Shown here piece by piece: positions 34,477 through 42,591 of a DNA stretch of 64,000 nucleotides. The notes beneath the pieces are model-generated. The model was given only the letters and a program-made list of their open reading frames with translations. It ran no database searches and was not told where the DNA came from. Numbering within the stretch: position 1 is the stretch's first letter; every line of letters begins with the position of its first letter. The stretch covers positions 992,001-1,056,000 of the forward strand of contig NZ_AP026978.1 in assembly GCF_027924405.1 (NCBI RefSeq). Direction: 5' to 3'. The translations under genes were made by a program, and so were the position numbers. Source of the stretch: Nocardia sputorum (lineage in GTDB: Bacteria > Actinomycetota > Actinomycetes > Mycobacteriales > Mycobacteriaceae).

Positions 34477-34965
34477 ATGACCGGGCGGCGCAAGCCGGTC
34501 GGCGCGCGCCGTGGGCCCGCGGGCGGCGGTCGCGCGCCCCGGCACGGACAGCGTGGGCGGAACAACGGCGCGCGTCGGCCGCGCGCCGATCGGCCGTCGA
34601 TCGCCGAGCGGCTGGAGACCGTCGATCTGCTGCTCGCCGGATCGGTGACCGACGCGGGCGGACTGTGGTCGCGGGCGACAGCCTGGATCCTGCGGATCGC
34701 GTTGGAGCAGGCCGTGGACGAACTGTGGCTGCGGCTGGCGCCCGCGCTGGTCCGCTGCCCGATGCGGGCGCAGCTGATCGCGCTGCGCGCCTTCGCGGGA
34801 CCGGACGTGGCGGCGCGCGTCGCGGTGCTCTGGGCGGCGCTGTCGCGCGCGGCCCACCACCACGACTACGAACTCGCGCCCAGCGTCACCGATCTACGGC
34901 GCTGGCGGGAACAGACCGTCGCCTTGGCCGCGGACTTGGCGGCCGTGGAGGCGCGCCGAGATTGA
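34477..34965 (+). CDS. small helical protein, possible HEPN-like partner of the Rad50-like ATPase
   Basis: A 162-residue protein. The first 40 residues are very basic and disordered (Arg, Gly, Pro), and the rest is all-helical. The segment SRAAHHHDYELAP contains R124-x4-H129, the spacing seen in HEPN ribonuclease sites, followed by the YEL-x-P pattern common in HEPN helices. Other HEPN features cannot be confirmed by eye. It is in an operon with the Rad50-like ATPase. An ATPase plus HEPN pair would fit a toxin-effector arrangement, but a structural role is equally open. Confidence 0.55.
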   Translation: MTGRRKPVGARRGPAGGGRAPRHGQRGRNNGARRPRADRPSIAERLETVDLLLAGSVTDAGGLWSRATAWILRIALEQAVDELWLRLAPALVRCPMRAQLIALRAFAGPDVAARVAVLWAALSRAAHHHDYELAPSVTDLRRWREQTVALAADLAAVEARRD

Positions 34966-35030
34966 CCCCCTGCGATGATGCGGTCAAGTGTGCGCGTGGA
35001 GTATGCCGCCCGGCCGGACAGAGGCACGAT

Positions 35031-35105
35031 ATGAGCGGATCGGGGCAGACGTTGGCGAGCGTGACCATGCGGTGCCTCACTCGGGCCGGAAAGGACGTGG
35101 CATGA
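35031..35105 (+). CDS. 24-residue mini-ORF (MSGSG...AGKDVA) before the SEC-C gene
   Basis: It begins ATGAGCGG behind GAGG and ends in AGKDVA-TGA, the TGA overlapping the next ATG (35102). The 3' end holds GGCCGGAAAGGAC, the Shine-Dalgarno site for the next gene. Start, end, length (75 bp) and junction all resemble the mini-ORF units in the array at 24681-25026, 10 kb away on the other strand. It is probably a coupling leader. Confidence 0.4.
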   Translation: MSGSGQTLASVTMRCLTRAGKDVA

Positions 35106-35491
35106 GCGAATCACGACGGTGCCCGTGCGGGCGCGGCGAGGCTTTCGACGACTGCTGCGGTCCGGTGCTGCGCGGCGAGCGTCCCGCTGCCACGGCCGAA
35201 GCGCTGATGCGCTCGCGCTACACCGCCTTCGCGGTGGGGGATGTCGACTATCTGCTGCGTTCCTGGCATCCGCGCACCCGCCCGCGCGAACTCACGGTGG
35301 ACCCCGCCCAGCGCTGGCTGTTCCTGGAGATCACCCGCACCGACCGCGGCGGGCTGTTCGACGACACCGGAACGGTGGCGTTCGTCGCGCACTACCGAGA
35401 TGCGGACGGGCGCGGCGCACTGCGCGAGACCAGTCGATTCGCTCGCTCCGACGGCGCCTGGGTCTACCTGGACGGCACGCACGCCGAGTGA
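35102..35491 (+). CDS. YchJ-like SEC-C motif protein (UPF0225)
   Basis: A 129-residue protein. It opens with the SEC-C-like zinc motif CPCGRGEAFDDCCGP (four cysteines) and continues into an NTF2-like alpha+beta domain (AEALMRSRYTAFAVGDVDYLLRSWHP). The family is widespread in bacteria without a firm function. ATG 35102 was chosen because the zinc motif follows directly and because of the strong upstream Shine-Dalgarno sequence. It is followed closely by the selenoprotein-W-like gene, so the two may be cotranscribed. Confidence 0.88.
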   Translation: MSESRRCPCGRGEAFDDCCGPVLRGERPAATAEALMRSRYTAFAVGDVDYLLRSWHPRTRPRELTVDPAQRWLFLEITRTDRGGLFDDTGTVAFVAHYRDADGRGALRETSRFARSDGAWVYLDGTHAE

Positions 35492-35509
35492 CCGGTAGCG
35501 TCAGCGGGC

Positions 35510-35785
35510 ATGGCACGCGTCGCGATCGAGTACTGCACCCAATGCCGCTGGCTGCTGCGGGCGAGCTGGATGGCGCAGGAACTGCTCAGCACGTTCGCCA
35601 CCGACCTGGACGAGGTCGCGCTGCTCCCGGGTTCGGGCGGGATCTTCCGGATCACCGTCGACGGCGAACAGATCTGGGAACGCAAGACCGACGGCGGCTT
35701 CCCCGAGATCGCGGTGCTCAAGCAGCGGGTGCGCGACCGGGTGGCACCCGACCGCGACCTCGGTCACGCCGACCGGCGCGACTGA
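35510..35785 (+). CDS. SelT/SelW/SelH-family thioredoxin-like protein
   Basis: A 91-residue Rdx-family protein with a redox motif Cys9-x-x-Cys12 (YCTQCRW) in place of selenocysteine. It has the FPE motif near the end of the fold (DGGFPEIAVLKQRVRD). Family members are small thioredoxin-like redox proteins of unclear partner. It begins 18 bp after the SEC-C gene and converges on the FmdB-like gene. Confidence 0.88.
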   Translation: MARVAIEYCTQCRWLLRASWMAQELLSTFATDLDEVALLPGSGGIFRITVDGEQIWERKTDGGFPEIAVLKQRVRDRVAPDRDLGHADRRD

Positions 35786-35794
35786 CGCCGGAAG

Positions 35795-36022
35795 TCAGCC
35801 GCAGCAGCCGCCACCGCAGCAGCCGCCGCCGGCCGGAGGCGCAGCGGGGCTCGGCGCGGGCGCGCTCACGCCGCCCCGGGAGACGGTGGCGAAAGTGGTC
35901 AGCAATTTGACCGTGTCGTCGTGGCCGACCGGGCAGGTCGCCGGCGCCGACGACTCCGCCATCGGGCGGGTCACCTCGAACGTGTCGCCGCAACTGCGGC
36001 ACCGATAGCTGTAACTCGGCAT
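35795..36022 (-). CDS. FmdB-family zinc-ribbon protein
   Basis: A 75-residue protein. The N-terminal zinc ribbon is SYRCRSCGDTFEV with Cys8 and Cys11, and a second half-site in ATCPVGHDD has one Cys and one His. The C-terminus is a Pro/Ala stretch ending in GGGCCGGGCCG, a Cys/Gly tail often seen in this family and possibly a metal-binding site. FmdB-type proteins are putative regulators. Function here is unproven. Confidence 0.85.
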   Translation of the reverse strand: MPSYSYRCRSCGDTFEVTRPMAESSAPATCPVGHDDTVKLLTTFATVSRGGVSAPAPSPAAPPAGGGCCGGGCCG

Positions 36023-36222
36023 CCGCTCAGTTTAGGGCCTGCGTCCGCGCATCCTCCAGACGATCGGAAGTGGCGGCGGCCGCCGTGACCGATTCGACAC
36101 AGCAGCCGACGGCAGGGCCTGAACAGCGGATGAATGGGAGTCGACGCGGCGATGTCCCACATCGCGACGCTGGCGTGCTGATCTTCGACGTACTCTCGAA
36201 AAGAAGGATGAGGAGGTCCGCG

Positions 36223-37818
36223 ATGCGCGCTCAGTTCTCCGAGGCGGTGCCCGGTCCCGACGGTTTCGCCGAGCCCATCGCGCGAACGGCGCACGGCGAC
36301 GTCCGCGGCGTGCGCGAGGGCTCCGTATCCGTCTGGCGCAGCATCCCCTACGCCACGGCCCCCACCGGACCGGCCCGGTTCGCGCCGCCGCAGCCCCCGC
36401 AGCCCTGGGAGGGAGTGCGCGACTGCACCTCGTTCGGGCAGATCGCCCCGCAGACGATGGGCACCATGGTCCCCATCGACTCGGGCCTGACCATGGGCGA
36501 GGACTGCCTCTGGCTCAACGTCTGGTCACCACGGCCCGAGACCGGCGATCCGCACCGCGTCGCGGACACCGAGCCGCGCCCGGTGCTGGTCTGGCTGCAC
36601 GGCGGCGCGTACTGCCTCGGCACCGCCGCGCAGCAGATCTACGACGGGCGCAAACTGGCCGCGACCGGTGACGTCGTGGTCGTCGGGGTCAACTATCGCC
36701 TCGGTGCGCTGGGCTTCCTCGACCTGTCCTCGCTCGGCGAGGACTTCGCGCCGAACCTCGGCCTGCGCGACCAGATCGCCGCACTGGAGTGGGTGCGCGA
36801 CAACATCGCCGCGTTCGGCGGCGACCCCGGCAACGTCACGCTCTTCGGCGAGTCCTCCGGCGCGGGCTGCGTCACCGCGCTGCTCACCGCGCCGCGCGCG
36901 GCGGGCCTGTTCCACAAGGCGATCGCGCAGAGCCCGCCCGCGACCACGGTGTTCGGTCCGGAGCGGGCGGCGACGGTCGCGCAGCGTTTCCTCGAGCTGA
37001 TCGAACTGCCCCCGGCCCGGGCGGCGGAGCTGCTGGAATGCCCGATCGAGCGGATCGTGACGGCGGCGGGTGTCCTGCTCGACGAGATACCGCTCAAGGA
37101 GCCGGGCAGGCTCGCGGCCGCGCCCGTGGTCGACGGCGATCTCCTGCCGACCTACCCGATCGACCGGTTCCAGCGTGGCGGGTCGCACCGGGTGCCGTTG
37201 ATCATCGGGACGAACAAGGACGAGGCGTCGTTGTTCCGGCTGCTGCGTTCACCGATCATGCCGGTGACCCCGGACGCGGTGAACGCGATGCTGCGGGACG
37301 TCGCGGCGAGCCACCCGGAGATGTCCGCGGAGCGGATCGCCGAGATCACCTCGGCCTACCCGGACCTCGGCAAGGCGCGCGGAGCCCTGGCGATGTCCAC
37401 CGACGCGGCGTTCCGGATGCCCGCGCACTGGGTGGCCGACGGTCACGCCGAGCATTCGCCCACCTGGATGTACCGGTTCGACTACGCCACCCCGATGCTG
37501 CGCGCGGCTCGGGTCGGCGCCGGCCACGCCACCGAATTGCCTTATGTCTTCGGCAATTTCGGCACGCTCAACCTCGACCCGACGTTCTGGCTCGGCGGGC
37601 GCAGAGCGGCGATGGAGGTCTCCGGGCGGATGATGCGCCGCTGGCTCGCCTTCGCCGCCCACGGCGTTCCCGCCGCCCTCGACGGCTCCAAACACTGGCC
37701 GCCCTACCGCCTGCCCGCCCGCACCACCTTGCTCCTCGACAGCGTCGACCGCGTGGTCGACGACCCGGACCGTGACCTGCACACCGCCTGGGGGCAGCAA
37801 GCCGTCGGGTTCTCCTAG
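36223..37818 (+). CDS. type-B carboxylesterase
   Basis: A 531-residue carboxylesterase/lipase family member. Visible: the oxyanion segment HGGAY (126-130), the EDCLWLNVW motif of the family (93-101), and the nucleophile Ser211 in FGESSGAG. The acid (Glu/Asp) and histidine follow in their usual regions. There is no signal peptide, so it is probably cytosolic. Start ATG 36223 has a perfect AGGAGG 6 bp upstream; longer frames lack this. Such enzymes hydrolyse carboxyl esters of drugs, lipids or plasticisers, and the natural substrate is unknown. Confidence 0.92.
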   Translation: MRAQFSEAVPGPDGFAEPIARTAHGDVRGVREGSVSVWRSIPYATAPTGPARFAPPQPPQPWEGVRDCTSFGQIAPQTMGTMVPIDSGLTMGEDCLWLNVWSPRPETGDPHRVADTEPRPVLVWLHGGAYCLGTAAQQIYDGRKLAATGDVVVVGVNYRLGALGFLDLSSLGEDFAPNLGLRDQIAALEWVRDNIAAFGGDPGNVTLFGESSGAGCVTALLTAPRAAGLFHKAIAQSPPATTVFGPERAATVAQRFLELIELPPARAAELLECPIERIVTAAGVLLDEIPLKEPGRLAAAPVVDGDLLPTYPIDRFQRGGSHRVPLIIGTNKDEASLFRLLRSPIMPVTPDAVNAMLRDVAASHPEMSAERIAEITSAYPDLGKARGALAMSTDAAFRMPAHWVADGHAEHSPTWMYRFDYATPMLRAARVGAGHATELPYVFGNFGTLNLDPTFWLGGRRAAMEVSGRMMRRWLAFAAHGVPAALDGSKHWPPYRLPARTTLLLDSVDRVVDDPDRDLHTAWGQQAVGFS

Positions 37819-37935
37819 CAGGCGTTGTCCGCGCCTGGCGACCGCAGGTGTGGATACCCGAGACCGCATGATCGGCGTTCCGCCCGCGTAGATCGAAGTC
37901 CGATACGCCCCGGCGGGAATCTGCGGCCGCGCGCG

Positions 37936-39015
37936 TCAGACGTCGGTGGAGAAGCGGATGCCGCCGTCCGGGATCTCCACGCCGGGCCACACGCGGGCCC
38001 CGCGCAGCAGTTCGCAGCGCGCGCCGATGTTCGCGCCGTCCCCGATGACGCCGTCGCGCACGAGCGCGCGCGGGCCGATGCGCGCCCCGAACCCGATGAT
38101 CGTGCGTTCGACCGTGGCGCCCGCCTCGATCACAGCGCCGTCGAAGACGACCGCGCCGTCCAAGCGTGCGCCCGCGCCGATCTCGGCGCCGCGGCCCACG
38201 ACCGTGCCGCCGATGAGCACCGCCCCCGGGGCGACGCCCGCGCCGGGATGGACCAGCGACTCGCCACGCTGACCGGGCAGGGCGGGGGAGGGGGCGATGC
38301 CGCGGACCAGGTCGGCGGAACCGCGGACGAAGTCCTCGGGGGTGCCCATGTCGCGCCAGTACGACGCGTCGACGTACCCCTGGAGGCGGGCGCCCTCGGT
38401 CAGCAGCGCCGGGAACACCTCGCGCTCCACCGACACCGGGCGCCCGGCCGGGATCTTCTCGATGTACTCGCGACGGAAGACGTAGCACCCGGCGTTGATC
38501 TGGTCGGTGGGCGGGTCCTGAGTCTTCTCCAGGAACGCGGTGACCCGGCCGTCCTCGTCGGTGGGCACACAGCCGAACGCGCGCGGGTCGCTGACCCGGA
38601 CCAGGTGCAGCGTCACGTCGGCGCGGGTCGACTCGTGGGTGTCGAGCACCGCGCCGAGGTCGGTGCCGCCGAGCACGTCGCCGTTGAACACCATGACGTT
38701 GTCCGCGCGCAGCTTGGGCAGCACGTTGCGGATCGCGCCGCCGGTGCCGAGTGGCTCGGTCTCGGTGACGTACTCGATCTCCAGGCCGAGGTCGGAGCCG
38801 TCGCCGAAGTATTCCTCGAACACTTCGGCCTTGAACGACGTACCCAGCACCACGTGGGTGATCCCGGCCTCCGCGATACGGGCGAGCAGGTGGGTCAGGA
38901 ACGGCAGCCCGGCCGTCGGCAGCATCGGCTTGGGCGCCGAAAGGGTCAGCGGACGCAGCCGCGTGCCCTGCCCGCCGACCAGGATCACCGCGTCGGTGCC
39001 TGTATTTCCTGCCAT
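37936..39015 (-). CDS. manC: mannose-1-phosphate guanylyltransferase (GDP-mannose pyrophosphorylase)
   Basis: A 359-residue nucleotidyltransferase. The N-terminal signature is ILVGGQGTRLRPLT, followed by SAPKPMLP, FNGDVLGG for metal binding, and a C-terminal left-handed beta-helix of hexapeptide repeats (GARIGPRALVRDGVIGDGANIGA). It matches the length and neighbourhood of M. tuberculosis Rv3264c (named manB or rmlA2), which makes GDP-mannose from mannose-1-phosphate and GTP for PIM, LM and LAM synthesis. Gene order with wbbL and rmlD on the same strand is as in mycobacteria. Confidence 0.92.
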   Translation of the reverse strand: MAGNTGTDAVILVGGQGTRLRPLTLSAPKPMLPTAGLPFLTHLLARIAEAGITHVVLGTSFKAEVFEEYFGDGSDLGLEIEYVTETEPLGTGGAIRNVLPKLRADNVMVFNGDVLGGTDLGAVLDTHESTRADVTLHLVRVSDPRAFGCVPTDEDGRVTAFLEKTQDPPTDQINAGCYVFRREYIEKIPAGRPVSVEREVFPALLTEGARLQGYVDASYWRDMGTPEDFVRGSADLVRGIAPSPALPGQRGESLVHPGAGVAPGAVLIGGTVVGRGAEIGAGARLDGAVVFDGAVIEAGATVERTIIGFGARIGPRALVRDGVIGDGANIGARCELLRGARVWPGVEIPDGGIRFSTDV

Positions 39016-39059
39016 CAAGCTCCCCTGTTCACAAGGTCGTTTCTCGCCTGCGCCGCCGG

Positions 39060-39956
39060 TTACCCGGCGTCGCGCGCCTGCTGGCGCAGGGCAGATCGAA
39101 CCGCAATCCGCGAGCGGATCGCAAGTCCGGCCCGCAACGCCAGCCGCAGCGGAGCCTGCCACCAGTGCGGATGCCGGTCTGCCTGGAACCGGTAGGCGCT
39201 CGCGTGGTGGGCGGGCAGCATCTTCTCGGGATGGCGGCCCGCGGCGTGACCCTTCGCATGGGTCACCTCGGCGTCCGGCACGAACACGTTGTGCCAGCCC
39301 GCCTTGCCCATCCGGTCGCCGAAGTCGACGTCCTCCATGTACATGAAGTAGCGGGAATCGAAGCCGTCGATCGAGTCGAACGCCGCGCGCCGCACCAGCA
39401 GGCACGACCCGGACAGCCAGCCGACGGCGCGTTCGGAGATCTCCTCGTTCTCCTGCCGGTAGCGGCGGGTCCACGGATTGGACTTCCACACCGTGCCCAG
39501 GATCGCGTGGCCTGCGCCGTCGAGCAGGCCGGGCACCCGCCGGGCCGACGGGTAGACGCTGCCGTCCGGCTCGAGCACCAGCGGCCCCAGCGCGCCCGCG
39601 CGCGGCCAGCGCTTGGCGGCGGCGAGCAGTTTGTCGATGGAATCGGTGCCCCAGCGGATGTCCGGGTTGGCGATCACGATGAACTCGATGCCCGGATCGA
39701 TCTCCGCGACCGCCCGGTTGATCGCGCCGCCGTAGCCGATGTTGCCGCCGGTGCGCAGCAGCCGCACGTGCGAATTGGCCTCGGCGACCAGCTCCGGCAC
39801 ACCGTCCACCGACCCGTTGTCGGCGAGGATCACCTGCGGTTTCTCCGCGGTGGCCGCGGCCAAGGTGCTGATGAAGTGCTCGAGGTGCTCACCCGGCGAG
39901 TAGGTCACCGTGACGACGGCCAGGCCCGCGGGCGCGGCGGAATCGGAATCACTCAC
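39060..39956 (-). CDS. wbbL: rhamnosyltransferase WbbL (galactan linker)
   Basis: A 298-residue GT2 glycosyltransferase: VVTVTYSPGEHLEHF at the start, VILADNGSVDG, the acceptor-site motif YMEDVDFGDR, and a basic C-terminus. It corresponds to Rv3265c, which adds L-rhamnose from dTDP-rhamnose to decaprenyl-PP-GlcNAc, the linker that attaches arabinogalactan to peptidoglycan. The step is essential in mycobacteria. GTG 39956 gives the expected N-terminus and length. It lies between GDP-mannose synthesis and rmlD, its sugar-donor gene. Confidence 0.93.
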   Translation of the reverse strand: MSDSDSAAPAGLAVVTVTYSPGEHLEHFISTLAAATAEKPQVILADNGSVDGVPELVAEANSHVRLLRTGGNIGYGGAINRAVAEIDPGIEFIVIANPDIRWGTDSIDKLLAAAKRWPRAGALGPLVLEPDGSVYPSARRVPGLLDGAGHAILGTVWKSNPWTRRYRQENEEISERAVGWLSGSCLLVRRAAFDSIDGFDSRYFMYMEDVDFGDRMGKAGWHNVFVPDAEVTHAKGHAAGRHPEKMLPAHHASAYRFQADRHPHWWQAPLRLALRAGLAIRSRIAVRSALRQQARDAG

Positions 39957-40036
39957 GACAGCCAACTCTAATGGGCGCGGCCGGACGCCGTCCGTCGATG
40001 GCCCGCGCATGGTGGGAGCACCGGCGCGGGCACCGC

Positions 40037-40906
40037 CTAGCCGGACCGCCGCGCCAGCGCGTCGCGCAGCGCCGTGCGCCAATCCCGCAGCGGCGTCAGT
40101 CCGGCGTCGTTCCAGGCCCGCGGCGAGAGCACCGAATACGCCGGGCGCCGTGCGGGTCTGGGAAACCGGGACGAGTTGCACGGGTGGACCCGCCCGGGAT
40201 CGGCGCCGACACCCGCGAATACGGCGCGGGCGAGCTCGAATCGACTGGCCCGCCCCGCATTGGTGGCGTGCAGCACCCGCGGGGCGTCCGGCCGGCCCGC
40301 CAGTTCCAGCAGCGCGGCGGCCAGGTCGGCGGCGTAGGTGGGCGAGCCGACCTCGTCGTCGACCACGTCGACGGTGTCGCGTTCCCGCTCCAGCCGCAGC
40401 ATCGTCGCGACGAAATCGCCGCCGCGCCCGCTGTATACCCACGCGGTGCGCACCACGTGCGCGTCCGGGCAGCGGCTGAGCACCGCTTCTTCGCCCGCGA
40501 GCTTGGACGCCCCGTACACGGACGTCGGTCCGGTCACATCGGCGGTGTCGTACGGCCGATCCTGGGTACCTGGGAAGACGTAATCGGTGGACAGATGGAT
40601 CAGCCGGGCGCCGAGGTCGGCGCAGACCTCGGCGAGCACGGCTGGTCCGGTGGCGTTGCCCGCGTACGCGGCTTCGGCTTCGGTTTCGGCCCGGTCCACG
40701 GCGGTATAGGCGGCGCAGTTGAGCACCACGTCGCCGGGCGTGAGCACCGCGCGCACGGCGACGGGATCGGTGATGTCGAGGTCGGCGCGCCCGTAGCCGT
40801 CGGCGGCCGGGGCGAGACGCCGCAGTTCCCGGCCCACCTGTCCGTGCGCCCCGGTGACGACGAGGCGGGCGGATACGGTGGGTTGGGGGGCGGTGGGGTC
40901 GGTCAC
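40037..40906 (-). CDS. rmlD: dTDP-4-dehydrorhamnose reductase
   Basis: A 289-residue extended short-chain dehydrogenase with the NAD(P)H-binding motif VTGAHGQVG, STDYVFPG, and a YGASK catalytic Tyr/Lys motif. It catalyses the last step of dTDP-L-rhamnose synthesis, supplying WbbL. It is the counterpart of Rv3266c. GTG 40906 is the start that fits the family length. It is divergent from the LCP gene across a 191-bp gap that contains a small inverted repeat. Confidence 0.93.
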   Translation of the reverse strand: MTDPTAPQPTVSARLVVTGAHGQVGRELRRLAPAADGYGRADLDITDPVAVRAVLTPGDVVLNCAAYTAVDRAETEAEAAYAGNATGPAVLAEVCADLGARLIHLSTDYVFPGTQDRPYDTADVTGPTSVYGASKLAGEEAVLSRCPDAHVVRTAWVYSGRGGDFVATMLRLERERDTVDVVDDEVGSPTYAADLAAALLELAGRPDAPRVLHATNAGRASRFELARAVFAGVGADPGRVHPCNSSRFPRPARRPAYSVLSPRAWNDAGLTPLRDWRTALRDALARRSG

Positions 40907-40963
40907 GGGCGCAAGTCTGGCACGCCGCCGGTCCCTCGGTTGCGGCCGTTCGCGATAACCGTT

Positions 40964-40982
40964 CGATAGCCTTGAGCTATCG
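40964..40982. promoter_or_regulatory. inverted repeat in the rmlD / LCP divergent region
   Basis: Perfect 7-bp arms CGATAGC and GCTATCG surround the spacer CTTGA. It lies 58 bp from the rmlD start and 116 bp from the LCP start. It is a candidate operator; the binding protein is unknown. Confidence 0.4.
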
Positions 40983-41097
40983 GGGGATCCCGAAATCGGG
41001 CGGGGCGAGCGGTAACCATGGTGGCGGATCGGTTGCGCGCGCGTCGCCAGGACACCAATTTTTCGGCGAGAGCGGGTTTTCGGCGAGAGGATGAGAC

Positions 41098-42588
41098 TTG
41101 TCGCAGCGGAGGGGCACATCGGCGGCGCGGCGGACCGGAACCCGCGACCCTTCCTTCGGTCCGCTGCGCTCGTTCGCCGTGGCCGCCGCCGTGATCGTGC
41201 TGGCGCTCACCGGTTTCGCCTGGCACAGCGTGGACGCGCTGGTCGCCGACATCGAGCGCCTCGGCGATCTCGGCCTCGGCGGCAGCCGCGACGGCGCGGT
41301 GGACATTCTGCTGGTCGGGGTGGACAGCCGCACCGACGCGCACGGCAACCCGCTGTCGGAGGCCGAGCGCGCGATGCTGCACGCGGGCGACGAGGTCGGC
41401 ACCAACACCGACACCATCGTGCTGCTGCGCGTGCCGAACGACGGACGCTCGGCGACCGCGATCTCCATCCCGCGCGACTCCTACGTCAACATCGCCGGCC
41501 TGGGCATGGGCAAGATCAATTCGGCCTACGGCGCGACCAAGGCGACGCAGTTGCAGAAGCTCACCGAGCAGGGGGTCGCGCAGGCCGACGCGGAGCGGCA
41601 GTCCACCCAGGCGGGCAGGCAGGCGCTGATCAAGACGGTGGCCGGTCTCACCGGCATCACCGTCGACCACTACGCGGAGGTGAGCCTGCTCGGCTTCGCG
41701 CTGCTCACCGACGCCGTCGGCGGGGTGGAGGTGTGCCTGAAGAACCCGGTCGACGAATGGATGTCCGGCGCGCGGTTCCCGGCGGGACGTCAGCGCCTGG
41801 ACGGGCCGCGGGCACTGAGTTTCGTGCGCCAGCGCCACGATCTGCCGCGCGGCGACATCGACCGCATCGTGCGCCAGCAGGTGTTCATGGCACAGCTGGT
41901 GCAGCAGGTGCTCAGCGCGAAGACGCTGGCCAATCCGGTCAAGCTGCAGCAGCTCAGCGACGCGGTGGGGCGCACGATCGTGCTGGACGAGGACTGGGAC
42001 GTGCTGGCGTTCCTGCAGCGGCTCAAGGATTTGTCCGGCGGCCAGGTGAAATTCGAGACCATCCCGGTCGCCGACCTCAACGGGGAAACCGGCAACGGCG
42101 AATCCGTCGTCAAGGTCGAGCCGAAGGCGGTCAAGTCCTACGTCGCGTCGCTGGTCGGCGACGCCCCGGCCCCGCGCAACGCCGAGCCGGGCTTCGATCC
42201 CGCGACGGTGACCGTGAGCGTCTACAACGCGGGCGGCGTCGGCGGCCTCGCGGCCGACGTGGCGCAGACTCTGAGCGCCAAAGGTTTCCGTCAAGGCACG
42301 GTGTCCAACTACGGCGGCGGCCGCGTCACGAGCAGCCGGGTGCTCGCCGCGGACACCGGGAGCCCGAAGGCGCAGGCGGTGGCCAAGACGCTGGGCGGGC
42401 TGCCGGTGCTGGCGGATCCGGCGCTGTCCCCGGATTCGGTGAGCGTCGTACTGGCGAGCGACTATTCTGGTCCGGGCTCGTCGGCGAGCCGGATGTTCGA
42501 CCTGTCCGGATCGTCGGCGGCGGCCACACCAGTCCCGCCCGCTCCACCGATCGACGCAGGCCAGAACGGACCGAAATGCGTGAACTGA
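41098..42588 (+). CDS. LytR-CpsA-Psr (LCP) family protein with LytR_C domain
   Basis: A 496-residue protein. One membrane helix near residues 25-45 precedes an LCP catalytic domain (VDILLVGVDSRTD, TDTIVLLRVP, SIPRDSYV, RALSFVRQRHD) and a C-terminal LytR_C domain from about residue 385. It is the counterpart of Rv3267 (CpsA/Lcp1), which ligates arabinogalactan to peptidoglycan by transferring it from the polyprenyl carrier. TTG 41098 follows GAGGATGAG and is the start consistent with the membrane topology. A second long frame on the same strand is a shadow. It completes the linker pathway next to wbbL and rmlD. Confidence 0.92.
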   Translation: MSQRRGTSAARRTGTRDPSFGPLRSFAVAAAVIVLALTGFAWHSVDALVADIERLGDLGLGGSRDGAVDILLVGVDSRTDAHGNPLSEAERAMLHAGDEVGTNTDTIVLLRVPNDGRSATAISIPRDSYVNIAGLGMGKINSAYGATKATQLQKLTEQGVAQADAERQSTQAGRQALIKTVAGLTGITVDHYAEVSLLGFALLTDAVGGVEVCLKNPVDEWMSGARFPAGRQRLDGPRALSFVRQRHDLPRGDIDRIVRQQVFMAQLVQQVLSAKTLANPVKLQQLSDAVGRTIVLDEDWDVLAFLQRLKDLSGGQVKFETIPVADLNGETGNGESVVKVEPKAVKSYVASLVGDAPAPRNAEPGFDPATVTVSVYNAGGVGGLAADVAQTLSAKGFRQGTVSNYGGGRVTSSRVLAADTGSPKAQAVAKTLGGLPVLADPALSPDSVSVVLASDYSGPGSSASRMFDLSGSSAAATPVPPAPPIDAGQNGPKCVN

Positions 42589-42591
42589 ACC

